DNA of 64,000 nt from CAVVIG01 sp050249955 (GCA_050249955.1 JBFWPN010000015.1:1-64000), one strand, 5' to 3'; counted from the stretch's first letter, positions 16,308 to 25,634 are shown. The notes: generated by a model not told the origin, from the letters alone. A program made the numbers and translations.

Positions 16308-17243
16308 CTAGGGCCGCGCCACACCGTCGAGTGCGTCGATCCGCTCGGCAAAGTTGATCAGCGACGCATTGGCCTTCCGCTCCATTGCCTTGCCGTCGTC
16401 GCTGATACCGGCGATGTGATTGCCGCCGAAGTGAATGGCGACGACGACACCGTCTGGCGTGAAGATGGGGCTGCCTGACGCGCCGCCCGCCGACGGGAGG
16501 TTGTGCCGTAGGAGGCGGTTGTTCGCGTAGCCGCCATCGCCGAGGAAGTAGTCGGAGAGCGACGTGACGATGCCCGACTGCATCGTGGCCACCGGGTTCT
16601 GGGGATCAAGGTTCCCCATCGCCAGCGACTCCATGGGGAATCCGAGATAGGCGATCCGGGAGCCTGGCCGGAGCGCCTGGAGCTGGGGCTGGCTCGCCAG
16701 CTTGAAGTGGGATGGGGCGGCGTCCGCCGTCCGCAGAACTCCGATGTCGTGCCCGCCGAGTTCGGTTGCCCTGCCGTCGAACCGGACCTGCGCCTTCCCA
16801 TAGAGCGGGTGTCCCTTGGCGGCGGTTATCCGCAGACGCTTGTCCGGTCGCTGGTTGATCGCCACGAAGAAGGCAGCGTCGGGGTGCTTCTGCGCGAGCT
16901 GGGCCATCAGCTCCACGACGTGGCCGTTGGTCGCGAAGAGGTTGGGTTCGAACGCCCAGGCGGTCCCGAAGGGGACCGCACCCTCGTTCGGGAGGACGAT
17001 GACGACGGCGCCCACCGCGAACTTGAACTCCTCGGCGACGTCGGCAAGCCGGGTGTCACTGTCCGCAGTGTTGCCACCGCCCCGTGCGCCGCCCCGGCTG
17101 CCGTTGCCGTCCCGGTCAGGGGCGGTTGGGGCAGCGGTTGGCCGCGATGAGCTGCCGGTGATGGCAATCTGCGCCGATGTCGACGCCGCCACGAATGTCA
17201 GGCCAAGGGTCAGGAGCACCCGGACCACGCTCTCGAATGTCAC
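16308..17243 (-). CDS. secreted trypsin-like serine protease
   Basis: This is a 311-aa S1-family protease. A signal segment (residues 1-24) is followed by a Gly/Arg/Thr-rich linker (about 28-62) and the protease domain. The triad is complete: His108 in ATNGHVV, Asp166 in GGHDIGVL and Ser256 in GGASGSPIF. There is no PDZ domain, unlike DegP/HtrA. The GTG at 17243 has a perfect AGGAGGA site just upstream. It is the first gene of the run that ends at 7850 and starts opposite the ECF sigma factor/kinase pair, so the intergenic region (17244-17493) must hold divergent promoters. Confidence 0.85.
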   Translation of the reverse strand: MTFESVVRVLLTLGLTFVAASTSAQIAITGSSSRPTAAPTAPDRDGNGSRGGARGGGNTADSDTRLADVAEEFKFAVGAVVIVLPNEGAVPFGTAWAFEPNLFATNGHVVELMAQLAQKHPDAAFFVAINQRPDKRLRITAAKGHPLYGKAQVRFDGRATELGGHDIGVLRTADAAPSHFKLASQPQLQALRPGSRIAYLGFPMESLAMGNLDPQNPVATMQSGIVTSLSDYFLGDGGYANNRLLRHNLPSAGGASGSPIFTPDGVVVAIHFGGNHIAGISDDGKAMERKANASLINFAERIDALDGVARP

Positions 17244-17476
17244 GATTCCTCCTCTGGGATGCTGGTGACCCGCCCAATGTGCGACGGTGGCCCGTTTCCG
17301 TCGTGGCCGATACACGACTGCCCGGTCGCCGCACACCTCGGGCGAGCGCGGGCCTCTGAAGCTGGTGGCACATAGGGATCTGCTGGGTAATTCGCAATCC
17401 CCTGAGAAACTCCCTCACGAAACTTTCGGCATAGGCGTACGGACTACGCCCGGGCCGGCGTGCCCACCCGTCGTGA

Positions 17477-17482
17477 TACGCT
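17477..17482 (+). promoter_or_regulatory. extended -10-like element (TGA-TACGCT) before the ECF sigma gene
   Basis: TACGCT ends 11 bases before the GTG start at 17494 and is preceded by TGA, as in extended -10 promoters. No ribosome site lies in between, so a leaderless or nearly leaderless message is likely. The rest of the 250-base divergent region (17244-17493) shows no other clear element. Confidence 0.35.
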
Positions 17483-17493
17483 GCGCCACCCCC

Positions 17494-18057
17494 GTGACAG
17501 ACCCGGAACGACCGCACGCGCCGCGCGCGTCCGACGTGTCGCTCGCCGACCTCACCCCCGAGGTCTATGCCGAGTTGAAGCGCATCGCCTCGCTCGTCGC
17601 GCGCCGCATTCCGCACGCCACGCTCGGCACCACGGCGCTGCTGCACGAGGCCTGGCTGAAGCTCAAGTCGGCTTCCGGCCTGAGCATCACGTCGCGTGAA
17701 CACTTCGTCGCCCTGGTCGTCCGGACGGTGCGCCAGGTGGCCGTCGACTCCGCGCGGCGCCGGCTGACGCTCAAGCGCAACGCCGCCCTGCGCGTCGACG
17801 TGTCCATGGACGACATGCCCGGGAGCGACACGGCCGCTGAAGTCACGATCGCCGCGGACCAGGCGATCGATGCCCTGCAGGCCCACGATCCCCGGGCGGC
17901 GCGCATCCTCGAGATGCGCTATTTCGCCCGCATGACCATCGCCGAGACGGCCGCCGAACTTGGCCTGTCGTCCGCCACCGTCGAACGGGCGCAGGCGTAC
18001 GGGGAAGCGTGGTTGCACCGGTGGATGGCCGGCGTGAAGGGAAATGCGCGTGGCTGA
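17494..18057 (+). CDS. ECF-family RNA polymerase sigma factor (PF07638 type)
   Basis: This 187-aa protein has sigma region 2 in LTPEVYAELKRIASLVARRIPHATLGTTALLHEAWLKL, the hallmark of the ECF branch common in Planctomycetes and Acidobacteria, and region 4 in RAARILEMRYFARMTIAETAAELGLSSATVERA, a helix-turn-helix. No anti-sigma gene is adjacent; instead the downstream Ser/Thr kinase gene overlaps by 14 bases, suggesting joint regulation by phosphorylation. GTG at 17494 starts right before the conserved N-terminus. Targets are unknown, but the divergent protease operon is an obvious candidate (inference). Confidence 0.88.
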   Translation: MTDPERPHAPRASDVSLADLTPEVYAELKRIASLVARRIPHATLGTTALLHEAWLKLKSASGLSITSREHFVALVVRTVRQVAVDSARRRLTLKRNAALRVDVSMDDMPGSDTAAEVTIAADQAIDALQAHDPRAARILEMRYFARMTIAETAAELGLSSATVERAQAYGEAWLHRWMAGVKGNARG

Positions 18058-20659
18058 CGCCGACTTACCCTTCGTGAGCGTCTTCCACGAACTGGCGGCC
18101 CTGCCGGTGGATGAGCGGAACGCGCAGCTCGATCAGCTTGATGCCGACGATCCCGATCTCGGTTCGCGCATACGCTGGATCTTCGAGCCTGCCACTCCTG
18201 CCGGCGCAACGCCCGACGTCAGCCAGGCCATTGCCCGCATGGTCGACGATGCGATGAGCGGGCCGGCCGGGGCGATTGCGCCCGGCGCCACCGTCGGCCC
18301 GTATTGCATCGCTGATGTCATCGGCCGTGGCGGGATGGGATGTGTGTTCCTGGCCGAGCGCGCGGCGACGGGGCAGCAGGTGGCGCTCAAGGTGATGAGC
18401 ACCTTCTGGGCGTCGGCGCGGGACCATGAACGGTTCATGCAGGAGCAGCGCCTGCTCTCACGGCTGAATCACCCGACCATCGCTCAGTTCTACGATGCCG
18501 GCGTGCTGCCCGACGGCACACCCTGGTTCTCGATGGAGTACGTCCGCGGCGGCCTTCCCCTCACCGAGTTTGCGACGGCGCGCGCCCTCGACCTCCGGAC
18601 CCGCCTGTCGCTGTTCCGCGAGGTGTGTGCGGGCGTCCATCACGCGCACCAGCACGCGGTCGTCCACCGCGACCTGAAACCCAGCAACATCCTCGTCGGC
18701 AGTGACGGCCGTCCGAAGCTGGTCGACTTCGGCATCGCCAAGGTGCTCGAACCCGGCGACGTCGTCACGCGCACCCACGACGTCCAGCGGCTGACGCCGG
18801 CCTACGCGGCACCTGAGCAACTCGAGGGGGCACCCGTGGGTCTCTACACGGATGTCTATGGGCTGGGGCTGGTGCTCTTCGAACTGCTGGCCGGTGTCCG
18901 CCCCTTCGCGCAGATCGACCACTCCCCGATGGCCATCTGGTCCGCGGTGACCCGGGGCATGACCTCGGGGCCATCCTCGGTATCACGCACGCTGGAACTG
19001 GCCAGCCGGGCGGAATGGCGTGAACTGGACCTGATGTGCCTGATGGCGCTGCGCACCGAGCCCGGTCGGCGCTACGCGAGCGTCCAGGCACTCGTCGACG
19101 ACCTCGATCGGTTCCTGGCGGGCCTGCCGCTGCGGGCGCATCCCGACGCCTGGACCTACCGGTCGGCGAAGTTCATCCGGCGTCACCGGCCCGTCGTGGT
19201 GGCCGGCCTGGCGGCGCTCATCGTCCTGGCAAGCGTGTCCGCCACGTACAGTGTCCGGCTGCAGCGTGAGCGGGCTGCCACGCTCGCGGAGGCAGCACGC
19301 GCCACGCGCGTACAGGCGTTCATACGGACGCTGCTCACCGGTGACGAGTCGGACGTCGGTCCCTCGCAGGGGATGACGGTGCGGACGCTGCTCGACCGCG
19401 GCGCCCTCGCCGCGGACTCGCTCGCGACCGAGCCGCTGATCCAGGCAGACGTCCTCGGCACCATCGGCGCCATGTACGCGGCCCTGGGGGATGTGGAGCA
19501 GGCCGAGCGGCTGCTCCAGCGCGCCCATGACCTTCGCGTGACCGGCCTGCCGGCCGACGACGCCATCGTGATCGGATCGCTCGTCGACCTGGCCCTGCTG
19601 AAGTCCGACCTGTCCGACGTGACCGAGGCGCGGCGGCTGTCGGAGGCGGCGCTGGCCCGTGCTCGCGAGCACCTGGACCCGACGCACCCCGTTTCCCTGC
19701 GCGCCACGCTGTCGGTGGGCAAGGCGGCCACGGCTGCGGGCGACTATGCCGGGACCATCACGCTGCTCGATCCCGTCGTGCGCACCCTGGAACGTACGGA
19801 CCCGGACGGTCAGGACCGTGCGCTGGCGCTCGGACTGCTGGCCAACGCCCACCACTATGCGGGCCACCTTGATGAGGCCGAGCGGCTGCACCGCGTGGTC
19901 ATCGACCTGGACCGGCGCCTCAATGGCAGCCGGCATCCCGCCGTGGCGCACGACCTGTTGAACCTGGCCGACCTCGCCGTGCAGCATGGTCGCGATGACG
20001 AGGCGGCAGCGCTCGAGGAGCAGGCGGCTACCCTGTTCGAGGGCTGGTATTCGCCGGATCATCCTGAGGTCGGGTCGGCCCGGCTCATGCTGGCCGGGGC
20101 GCTGCGGCGACTGAAACGCTATGACGAGGCCGTAACCCAGATCGAGCGTGCCCGGGCGATCTTCGAACGGGCCTACCCGGACGGTCATCGGCGACTGGGA
20201 ATGGTCGACACCGAACTGGGGGCGCTGGCCCTCGAACGCGGCGACCACGAGGTGGCTCGCGCAGCCTTCGAGCGCGCCCTGTCGAGATATCGCCGCATCT
20301 ACCCGGATGGTGAGAGCCAGTACATCTCGGTCGGGCTGGCCAACCTCGGCTCTGCCTACCTGGCGGCTGGCGACAACGCACGTGCCGAGGCCCACCTTGC
20401 CGAGGCGCTGGCGCTGTCCACACGGCTGCTGTCGGCGGAACACCTCAACACGGCCACGGCGTCGGTGAAGCTTGGACGTGCCCGGTTGCGGCTGGGACGC
20501 CTGGACGAGGCGCTGCCGCTGCTGGAGGCCGGCGTGAGGGTCTTCGAGTCGCGCAGCGTCGCGTCGACCAACGCCACGCTGGTGAGCGCCAGGGCAGACG
20601 CGGCCGAGGCGCGGTCACGGCTGGGCGGCGGGACACCGCCGGCGTCGGGCACCCCGTAG
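18044..20659 (+). CDS. membrane Ser/Thr protein kinase with C-terminal TPR region
   Basis: The protein is 871 aa. A Hanks-type kinase (about 86-365) has all key residues: glycine loop GRGGMG, Lys116 in ALKVM, HRDLKPSN and DFGIAK. One membrane helix (about 385-403) is followed by a long array of TPR-like helices rich in EAERLLQRA, DEAERLHR and YDEAVTQIERA motifs, so the TPR part lies outside the cytoplasm and may sense or bind partners. This layout is very common in Acidobacteria. The gene overlaps the sigma factor by 14 bases, and signalling from envelope to transcription is the likely theme. Confidence 0.93.
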   Translation: MRVADADLPFVSVFHELAALPVDERNAQLDQLDADDPDLGSRIRWIFEPATPAGATPDVSQAIARMVDDAMSGPAGAIAPGATVGPYCIADVIGRGGMGCVFLAERAATGQQVALKVMSTFWASARDHERFMQEQRLLSRLNHPTIAQFYDAGVLPDGTPWFSMEYVRGGLPLTEFATARALDLRTRLSLFREVCAGVHHAHQHAVVHRDLKPSNILVGSDGRPKLVDFGIAKVLEPGDVVTRTHDVQRLTPAYAAPEQLEGAPVGLYTDVYGLGLVLFELLAGVRPFAQIDHSPMAIWSAVTRGMTSGPSSVSRTLELASRAEWRELDLMCLMALRTEPGRRYASVQALVDDLDRFLAGLPLRAHPDAWTYRSAKFIRRHRPVVVAGLAALIVLASVSATYSVRLQRERAATLAEAARATRVQAFIRTLLTGDESDVGPSQGMTVRTLLDRGALAADSLATEPLIQADVLGTIGAMYAALGDVEQAERLLQRAHDLRVTGLPADDAIVIGSLVDLALLKSDLSDVTEARRLSEAALARAREHLDPTHPVSLRATLSVGKAATAAGDYAGTITLLDPVVRTLERTDPDGQDRALALGLLANAHHYAGHLDEAERLHRVVIDLDRRLNGSRHPAVAHDLLNLADLAVQHGRDDEAAALEEQAATLFEGWYSPDHPEVGSARLMLAGALRRLKRYDEAVTQIERARAIFERAYPDGHRRLGMVDTELGALALERGDHEVARAAFERALSRYRRIYPDGESQYISVGLANLGSAYLAAGDNARAEAHLAEALALSTRLLSAEHLNTATASVKLGRARLRLGRLDEALPLLEAGVRVFESRSVASTNATLVSARADAAEARSRLGGGTPPASGTP

Positions 20660-20707
20660 CCCTCCCTCCCGGCCCTCCTTGCCCTCCCAGCCCTCCATAC
20701 CCGCCCG
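20660..20707 (-). repeat. G-rich tract able to form a G-quadruplex (minus strand)
   Basis: The plus strand just after the kinase stop is a run of GCCCTCC-like units, so the minus strand holds at least six GGG runs separated by 1-6 bases. Such a tract can fold as a G-quadruplex in DNA. It lies between the kinase stop and the promoter region of the phosphotriesterase gene and might act in termination or as a replication or transcription roadblock. Confidence 0.5.
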
Positions 20708-20767
20708 AATTCGTTTAGAGTAGTGCCGCAATACAGCCACCGTCTGGTCAGGGAGCAGGGGAACGAT

Positions 20768-21931
20768 ATGTCGGGTTCGAACGGGTTCACGCGACGCGAG
20801 GCGCTGGGCATCATCGGCATGGGCATGGCGGCAACGGCCATGCCGCGGCTTGCCGCCGTCGCGCCGCCGACCTTCCCGGAGGGCGCCGTGATCCGCACGA
20901 TCCTGAAGGACTACGCGCCAGAGGACCTTGCGGGCGGCGCCACGCTGTTTCACGAACACATGTCGTTCGCCGACGACTTCATGACGCGCTGGACGCGCTT
21001 CGCCGCCGACACGCGGCGGGAGAACGCCATGCCCGGCGCGGCGTCGCCGGCCGCCGCTCCGGCCGCCGGCCGGCAGGGCGGAGCCGCGCAGACGCCCGCG
21101 CCACCGCCATCCACCCCGTCGGGGAAGTACTTCATGCAGGACCTGGCCTACCAGGTCGACGAGCTGAAGCTCGCCAGGTCCGAAGGTGTCGCGTGCATCG
21201 TCGACGGTGGACACCCGGACATGGGGCGCGACATCAACTTCCTGAGGCAGCTGTCGCAGCAGTCGGGGCTCCCGATCGTGGCGGGTGGCGGCTTCTACAC
21301 GCAGCCGTTCTACCCCAGGGAGCTTGCCTCGTGGAGCGAGGACCAGATCTTCCAGGCCCTGATGAAGCAGGCCGAGACCGAGCCGATCGGCTGCTGGGGT
21401 GAGATCGGATCGTGGGACTGGATCACGAAGGACGAGCGCAGGGTGTTTCGCGCCGTGGGCCGGGCCAGTGTGGCCACGAACCTGCCGATCTTCACGCACA
21501 CGGGCATTCCCGGGAAGTCGGCGCTCGAGCAGCTCGACATCTTCGAGGATGTCGGCGTGGACCCGAAGAAGGTGGTCATCGGCCACGTCGGCAACCTGGT
21601 GGACCCGAACGTGGAGGTGCACCGTGCGATCTGTCGGCGCGGTGCGTTCATCGGCTTCGATCGGCAGGGCGGCCCCGGCGACACGCAGCAGGTGCCGATG
21701 GTCATCAAGCTCATCGACGCCGGCTATGCCGACAACCTGATGATTGCCTCCGATCTCGCGAACATCGCGCAGACGAAGAAGGGCGGTGGCCCCGGCTACG
21801 CCCGTGCCCTCACCGTGTTCGTGCCCAAGCTGAAGGCGGCCGGTGCGACCGACGAGGTGTTGACGCAGATCATGAACGACAATCCGCGACGCTTCCTGGC
21901 GTTCGTCCCGAAGCAGGCACGGAAGGCCTGA
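20768..21931 (+). CDS. phosphotriesterase-family metallohydrolase, Tat-exported
   Basis: This 387-aa member of the amidohydrolase superfamily (PTE/PHP-related) is expected to cleave phosphotriester, lactone or similar bonds at a binuclear metal site. The N-terminus has a Tat-type signal (FTRREALGIIGMGMAATAMP). Metal ligands are visible: HEH in ATLFHEHMSF, Glu in CWGEIG as bridging residue, His in IFTHTG and IGHVGN, and Asp in MIASDLAN. A Pro/Ala-rich insert (about 90-120) is unusual and may be a surface loop. The ATG at 20768 has AGGGGA 5 bases upstream. TAGAGT at 20716-20721 is a possible -10. Confidence 0.85.
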   Translation: MSGSNGFTRREALGIIGMGMAATAMPRLAAVAPPTFPEGAVIRTILKDYAPEDLAGGATLFHEHMSFADDFMTRWTRFAADTRRENAMPGAASPAAAPAAGRQGGAAQTPAPPPSTPSGKYFMQDLAYQVDELKLARSEGVACIVDGGHPDMGRDINFLRQLSQQSGLPIVAGGGFYTQPFYPRELASWSEDQIFQALMKQAETEPIGCWGEIGSWDWITKDERRVFRAVGRASVATNLPIFTHTGIPGKSALEQLDIFEDVGVDPKKVVIGHVGNLVDPNVEVHRAICRRGAFIGFDRQGGPGDTQQVPMVIKLIDAGYADNLMIASDLANIAQTKKGGGPGYARALTVFVPKLKAAGATDEVLTQIMNDNPRRFLAFVPKQARKA

Positions 21932-22020
21932 ACCGGGGGACAGGAGCCGCGCCGCTGGCCAGGGCACCGATGCGGTGTTCCCGGTTTGAACCGCCGACGC
22001 AGCGTCGGCAGAGGTGCATT

Positions 22021-23211
22021 GTGAACAGATCACGACTGACGACAGCGGCCGCGTGGGCACTGGTCCTGGCGGCCCTGGCCGGCGGAGAGCGCTGGTTCTC
22101 GCGTGCGGCCGAGGCGCAGGCCGGTGCGAAGGTGCAGGCCCCGGCGTTCGAGGTGGACCCCATGTGGCCCAAGCCGATGCCGAACCACTGGATTCTCGGG
22201 TCGGCCATCGGCGTGTGGGTGGACAAGCAGGACCACGTCTGGATCATCCATCGCGGTGCGTCCACCCTGGATGCGAACGAGAACGCCCTCGGCGGGCGGC
22301 TCTCGAAGAACTGCTGCCAGGCGGCGCCGCCGGTCCTCGAGTTCGACGCGGCCGGCAACGTGGTCGGCTCGTGGGGCGGTCCGGGCCAGGGCTACGAGTG
22401 GCCGCAGAGCAACCACGGCATCTTCGTCGAGACGAACGGCACGGTCTGGATCGCCGGCAACGGTGCGCAGGACGGACAGATCCTGAAGTTCACGCGTGAC
22501 GGGAAGTTCATCAAGCAGTTCGGGTTCGGCTGGGCGAACGCCAGCAGCACGGACAAGTGGGCCTTCCGCCAGCCGGCCAAGATCTTCGTGGACGAGGCGA
22601 ACAAGGAAGCGTACGTCGCCGACGGGTACGGCAACCACCGCGTGGTGGTGCTCAATTCCGACACCGGCGAGTTCAAGCGGATCTGGGGCGCCTATGGCAA
22701 CACGCCCGACGACAAGGACCTCGGCCGCTACCGTCCGAACGACCCGCCCGCGCAGCAGTTCCGCAACCCGGTGCACTGCGCCGACAAGTCGGTCGACAAC
22801 CTGGTCTATGTCTGCGACCGCGTGAACGACCGCCTGCAGGTCTTCACGCCCGAGGGCAAGTTCGTGAAGGAGGCCTTCTTCGAGAAGGAGACGCTGGGTT
22901 CCGGCTCCGTGTGGGACATCGCGTTCTCGAAGGACCCGCAGCAGAAGTACATCTTCATGGCCGACGGCATGAACCAGCGCATCTACGTGATCGATCGGCA
23001 GTCGCTGCAGATCGTCACCAGCTTCGGCGACGGCGGTCGTCAGGTGGGCCAGTTCTTCGGCGTCCACAGCATCGCCATCGACTCGAAGGGCAACCTCTAC
23101 ACGACGGAAACCTGGGAAGGCAAGCGCCTGCAGAAGTTCGCCTACAAGGGCATCAAGTCGGTCACCTCCGGCTACCAGGGCGTCGTGCGTCCTGGTGCCA
23201 CGGGGAACTGA
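22021..23211 (+). CDS. secreted NHL-repeat beta-propeller protein
   Basis: This is a 396-aa exported protein (signal peptide about residues 1-38) built from NHL-type blades: GNVVGSWGGPGQGYEWPQSNHGIFVETNGTVWIAG, FIKQFGF, KIFVDEANKEAYVADGYGNHRVVVLNSDTGEFKR, LQVFTPEGKFVKE, KYIFMADGMNQRIYVID and GVHSIAIDSKGNLYTTE. The order is as in the peptidyl-alpha-hydroxyglycine lyase-like family common in soil bacteria. Function may be binding or lyase activity. The GTG at 22021 has a GAGG site. It follows the phosphotriesterase by 89 bases and ends at a strong terminator. Confidence 0.85.
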   Translation: MNRSRLTTAAAWALVLAALAGGERWFSRAAEAQAGAKVQAPAFEVDPMWPKPMPNHWILGSAIGVWVDKQDHVWIIHRGASTLDANENALGGRLSKNCCQAAPPVLEFDAAGNVVGSWGGPGQGYEWPQSNHGIFVETNGTVWIAGNGAQDGQILKFTRDGKFIKQFGFGWANASSTDKWAFRQPAKIFVDEANKEAYVADGYGNHRVVVLNSDTGEFKRIWGAYGNTPDDKDLGRYRPNDPPAQQFRNPVHCADKSVDNLVYVCDRVNDRLQVFTPEGKFVKEAFFEKETLGSGSVWDIAFSKDPQQKYIFMADGMNQRIYVIDRQSLQIVTSFGDGGRQVGQFFGVHSIAIDSKGNLYTTETWEGKRLQKFAYKGIKSVTSGYQGVVRPGATGN

Positions 23212-23248
23212 CCGCGTTCGACGAACAGGTCCTCCCACGCGCCACATG

Positions 23249-23278
23249 GGCGGGCTGCTTCGGCAGCCCGCCTTTTTT
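23249..23278 (+). terminator. rho-independent terminator with UUCG loop
   Basis: A 10-bp GC stem (GGCGGGCTGC / GCAGCCCGCC) closes a TTCG tetraloop and is followed by six T. It is the strongest terminator in the window and ends the NHL-protein transcript. Confidence 0.95.
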
Positions 23279-23294
23279 CGTACTGGTCCACGCC

Positions 23295-25634
23295 ATGCTG
23301 CGTTCACACCGGCCGTCGAGCCTCTGCTCCGTCATCCTCTGCGCCATCCTCGGAAGCGTCCTGCTGGCGGCTGATGCCACCGCGGCAGACCCGATGTCCT
23401 GCGCGTTCGATACCTACACGGCACAGCCGGGGCTCAGCGCGAGCCAGGCGCAGAACCTGCTCACCGTGGACTGGGCGGGAGACCGCGGCCAGCAGGTGCG
23501 CGTCCGCTTCACGCTCGACGCCGGCACGCCGGTGATCCAGGAACTGGCTGTGCGCAAGCCTGGAGGAGCCTGGGGCGTCGTCGCTGCCGGCGTGAAGCCC
23601 GAGTACCGGGTCACCACCGGCCTGCGGCGCATGAGCAACCAGCAGATGGCCCCGCTCCGCGGCCTGGGCGTTCCGCTCACCGAGGAGATCGTCGACCGGT
23701 ACCGGTTCGATCCGTTCTGGGATGCGCCGCTCGATCCCGGTGCCACCGCGAACCGGAGTTCGAATCCGCCGCCCGCAGCCGGCATCGCGAACCAGCCAGG
23801 CTTGCCGAGACGTCCCGAGGAAGTGACCCGTTCCTCCGCCGCGTGGGCGGTCGGCACGTGCCGCGTGACGACCGAGGGCCAGCGGCTCAGCGTCGACTTT
23901 CCCGGCGTGACGCTCGGCGTGTTCTCGGGCTCCCTGCGCTACACGTTCTTCAAGGGGACCAACCTCATTCAGCAGGAGATACGCGCCACCACCGCCACGC
24001 CGTGGGTGGCCTTCAAGTACCACTCCGGACTGCAGGGCCTGTCCACCACCGGCGCGCGGGTGGTCTGGAAGGACATTGCCAGTGCGTGGCAGGAATACCG
24101 GTTCGGTGGAGCACCGAACGACGGCGAGGTGCCGCTGACCGCCAGCCAGCGGATCGTCGTCGCCGAGAGCGGACGCGCGGGCGCCATCGCCGTGTTTCCG
24201 CCCCCTCACACGTTCTTCTGGGCGCGCGAGATCGCGATCAACCTCGGCTACAACTACTACCGCAAGGATTCGGACCGGGCGTTCTCGATCGGCATCCGCC
24301 AGGCCGAGCAGGAACACGAATCGGAGAATCCGGCGAACTTCGCGCTCTACAGCGCCAGGCCCGGCACCGAACAGCGGATGACCGTGTTCCTCTATCCGAG
24401 CGCAGACACGGCAGAAGCCACCTTCGAGCGCGCCGCGACCTTCACCCACAACGACCGGTACAAGCCGCTGAGCGGCTATCAGGTGATGAACCACCACTAC
24501 CACATGGATCTCGGCCGACGTCTGCGCGATGCACGCAGCCTCGACGCGGAGATCCCGGACCTCGTGGCCCTGAAGGCGCTGGGCATCAACATCGTGTCGC
24601 AGGTCGACTCGGTGGGGCTCGGCGTCGAGAACGTGCCCGAAGGCGCGTTCCTGCCCGGCTTCCCGCCAGTGAAGGCGGCCCCGCCCCAGGCGGCCGGTGC
24701 ATCGACCCGTCCCCGCGTCGACGAACTGGAGATCCGCTTCAACTCGATCGAGGGGGCGAAGCGCCACTCGGACACGAACTTCCTCGTGCTGCCCGCGCAG
24801 GAGTACTACGGCAGTCCGCTCGGTGGGCACACCGACCTGATCTTCTCGCGCCCCGTGTATTGGGAGGCGGGCCGCGGCCCCAACGATCCGCTGACGACCA
24901 CGCATCCGAAGTACGGCACCGTGTATCACCTCAACGGCGCTGCAGACCTGATGGAGATGGCACGTCGCGAGAACGTGCTCATCACCATGCCGCACCCGCG
25001 TACCAAGGGCTCAACCGGATTCCCGGATGCCATCCGGCACCTGCCGTTCTTCAGCGACCCGCACTACCAGGGCATCGGCTTCCGCTGGGGCATGGGGCTC
25101 GATCGCTCGGAGGCGCGCCTCTGTGAGTACCGTTGCCTCACGCTGCTGGACGACATGGCCAACTGGCTGGTGGACACGGGCACGCCGCTCAAGCAGGCGC
25201 TCTCCATCTCGGAAGTGCGCCATCAGCAGCCGGGCGACGACATCTACGCCAGCTCGCCGGTCACCTACGTGAAGATGCCCACGCTTCCTTCCCCGGACGA
25301 TGTGAGCCCGCTGGTGGACAGGCTGATGAAGGGCGACTACTTCGTTACTTCCGGCGAGGTGCTCATCCCGGGCTACGAAGTGAAGGGAACGGGGCTGAAC
25401 CTGACGGTCGAGGCCGATGTGGAGTGGACCTTCCCGCTGGGCATCGCCGAAGTCGTGTGGGGCGACGGCGAGCGCGTCGAACGACAGTTCGTAGACGTAA
25501 CCGGGCTGCCGGCCAGCGGCTCGCATCACTTCTCGATCCCGATTGCCGCCGCCGGGAAGAAGTGGGTCCGGTTTGCGGTGTGGGACGTGGCTGGAAACGG
25601 CGCGTTCGTGCAGCCCCAGCGTCTTCAGAGGTAG
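23295..25634 (+). CDS. secreted protein with a PHP-like metal site
   Basis: The 779-aa protein has a signal peptide (MLRSHRPSSLCSVILCAILGSVLLAADATA) and an N-terminal beta-rich region of about 380 residues. A PHP-like domain follows: HYHMD (the HxHxD motif), NIVSQVDS, EYYGSPLGGHTDLIFS and ITMPHPRTKG. PHP domains are metal-dependent phosphoesterases. A last beta domain (GTGLNLTVEADVEWTFPLG...) ends the protein. Catalysis is not certain. The start at 23295 lacks a ribosome site; other in-frame starts upstream would enter the terminator. The 3' end overlaps the convergent gene by 10 bases. Confidence 0.7.
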   Translation: MLRSHRPSSLCSVILCAILGSVLLAADATAADPMSCAFDTYTAQPGLSASQAQNLLTVDWAGDRGQQVRVRFTLDAGTPVIQELAVRKPGGAWGVVAAGVKPEYRVTTGLRRMSNQQMAPLRGLGVPLTEEIVDRYRFDPFWDAPLDPGATANRSSNPPPAAGIANQPGLPRRPEEVTRSSAAWAVGTCRVTTEGQRLSVDFPGVTLGVFSGSLRYTFFKGTNLIQQEIRATTATPWVAFKYHSGLQGLSTTGARVVWKDIASAWQEYRFGGAPNDGEVPLTASQRIVVAESGRAGAIAVFPPPHTFFWAREIAINLGYNYYRKDSDRAFSIGIRQAEQEHESENPANFALYSARPGTEQRMTVFLYPSADTAEATFERAATFTHNDRYKPLSGYQVMNHHYHMDLGRRLRDARSLDAEIPDLVALKALGINIVSQVDSVGLGVENVPEGAFLPGFPPVKAAPPQAAGASTRPRVDELEIRFNSIEGAKRHSDTNFLVLPAQEYYGSPLGGHTDLIFSRPVYWEAGRGPNDPLTTTHPKYGTVYHLNGAADLMEMARRENVLITMPHPRTKGSTGFPDAIRHLPFFSDPHYQGIGFRWGMGLDRSEARLCEYRCLTLLDDMANWLVDTGTPLKQALSISEVRHQQPGDDIYASSPVTYVKMPTLPSPDDVSPLVDRLMKGDYFVTSGEVLIPGYEVKGTGLNLTVEADVEWTFPLGIAEVVWGDGERVERQFVDVTGLPASGSHHFSIPIAAAGKKWVRFAVWDVAGNGAFVQPQRLQR

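Noticed and set aside
22030..23307. 425-codon minus-strand frame under the NHL-repeat gene
   Set aside because: The plus-strand gene has a signal peptide, propeller repeats and a terminator; the reverse frame is a shadow.
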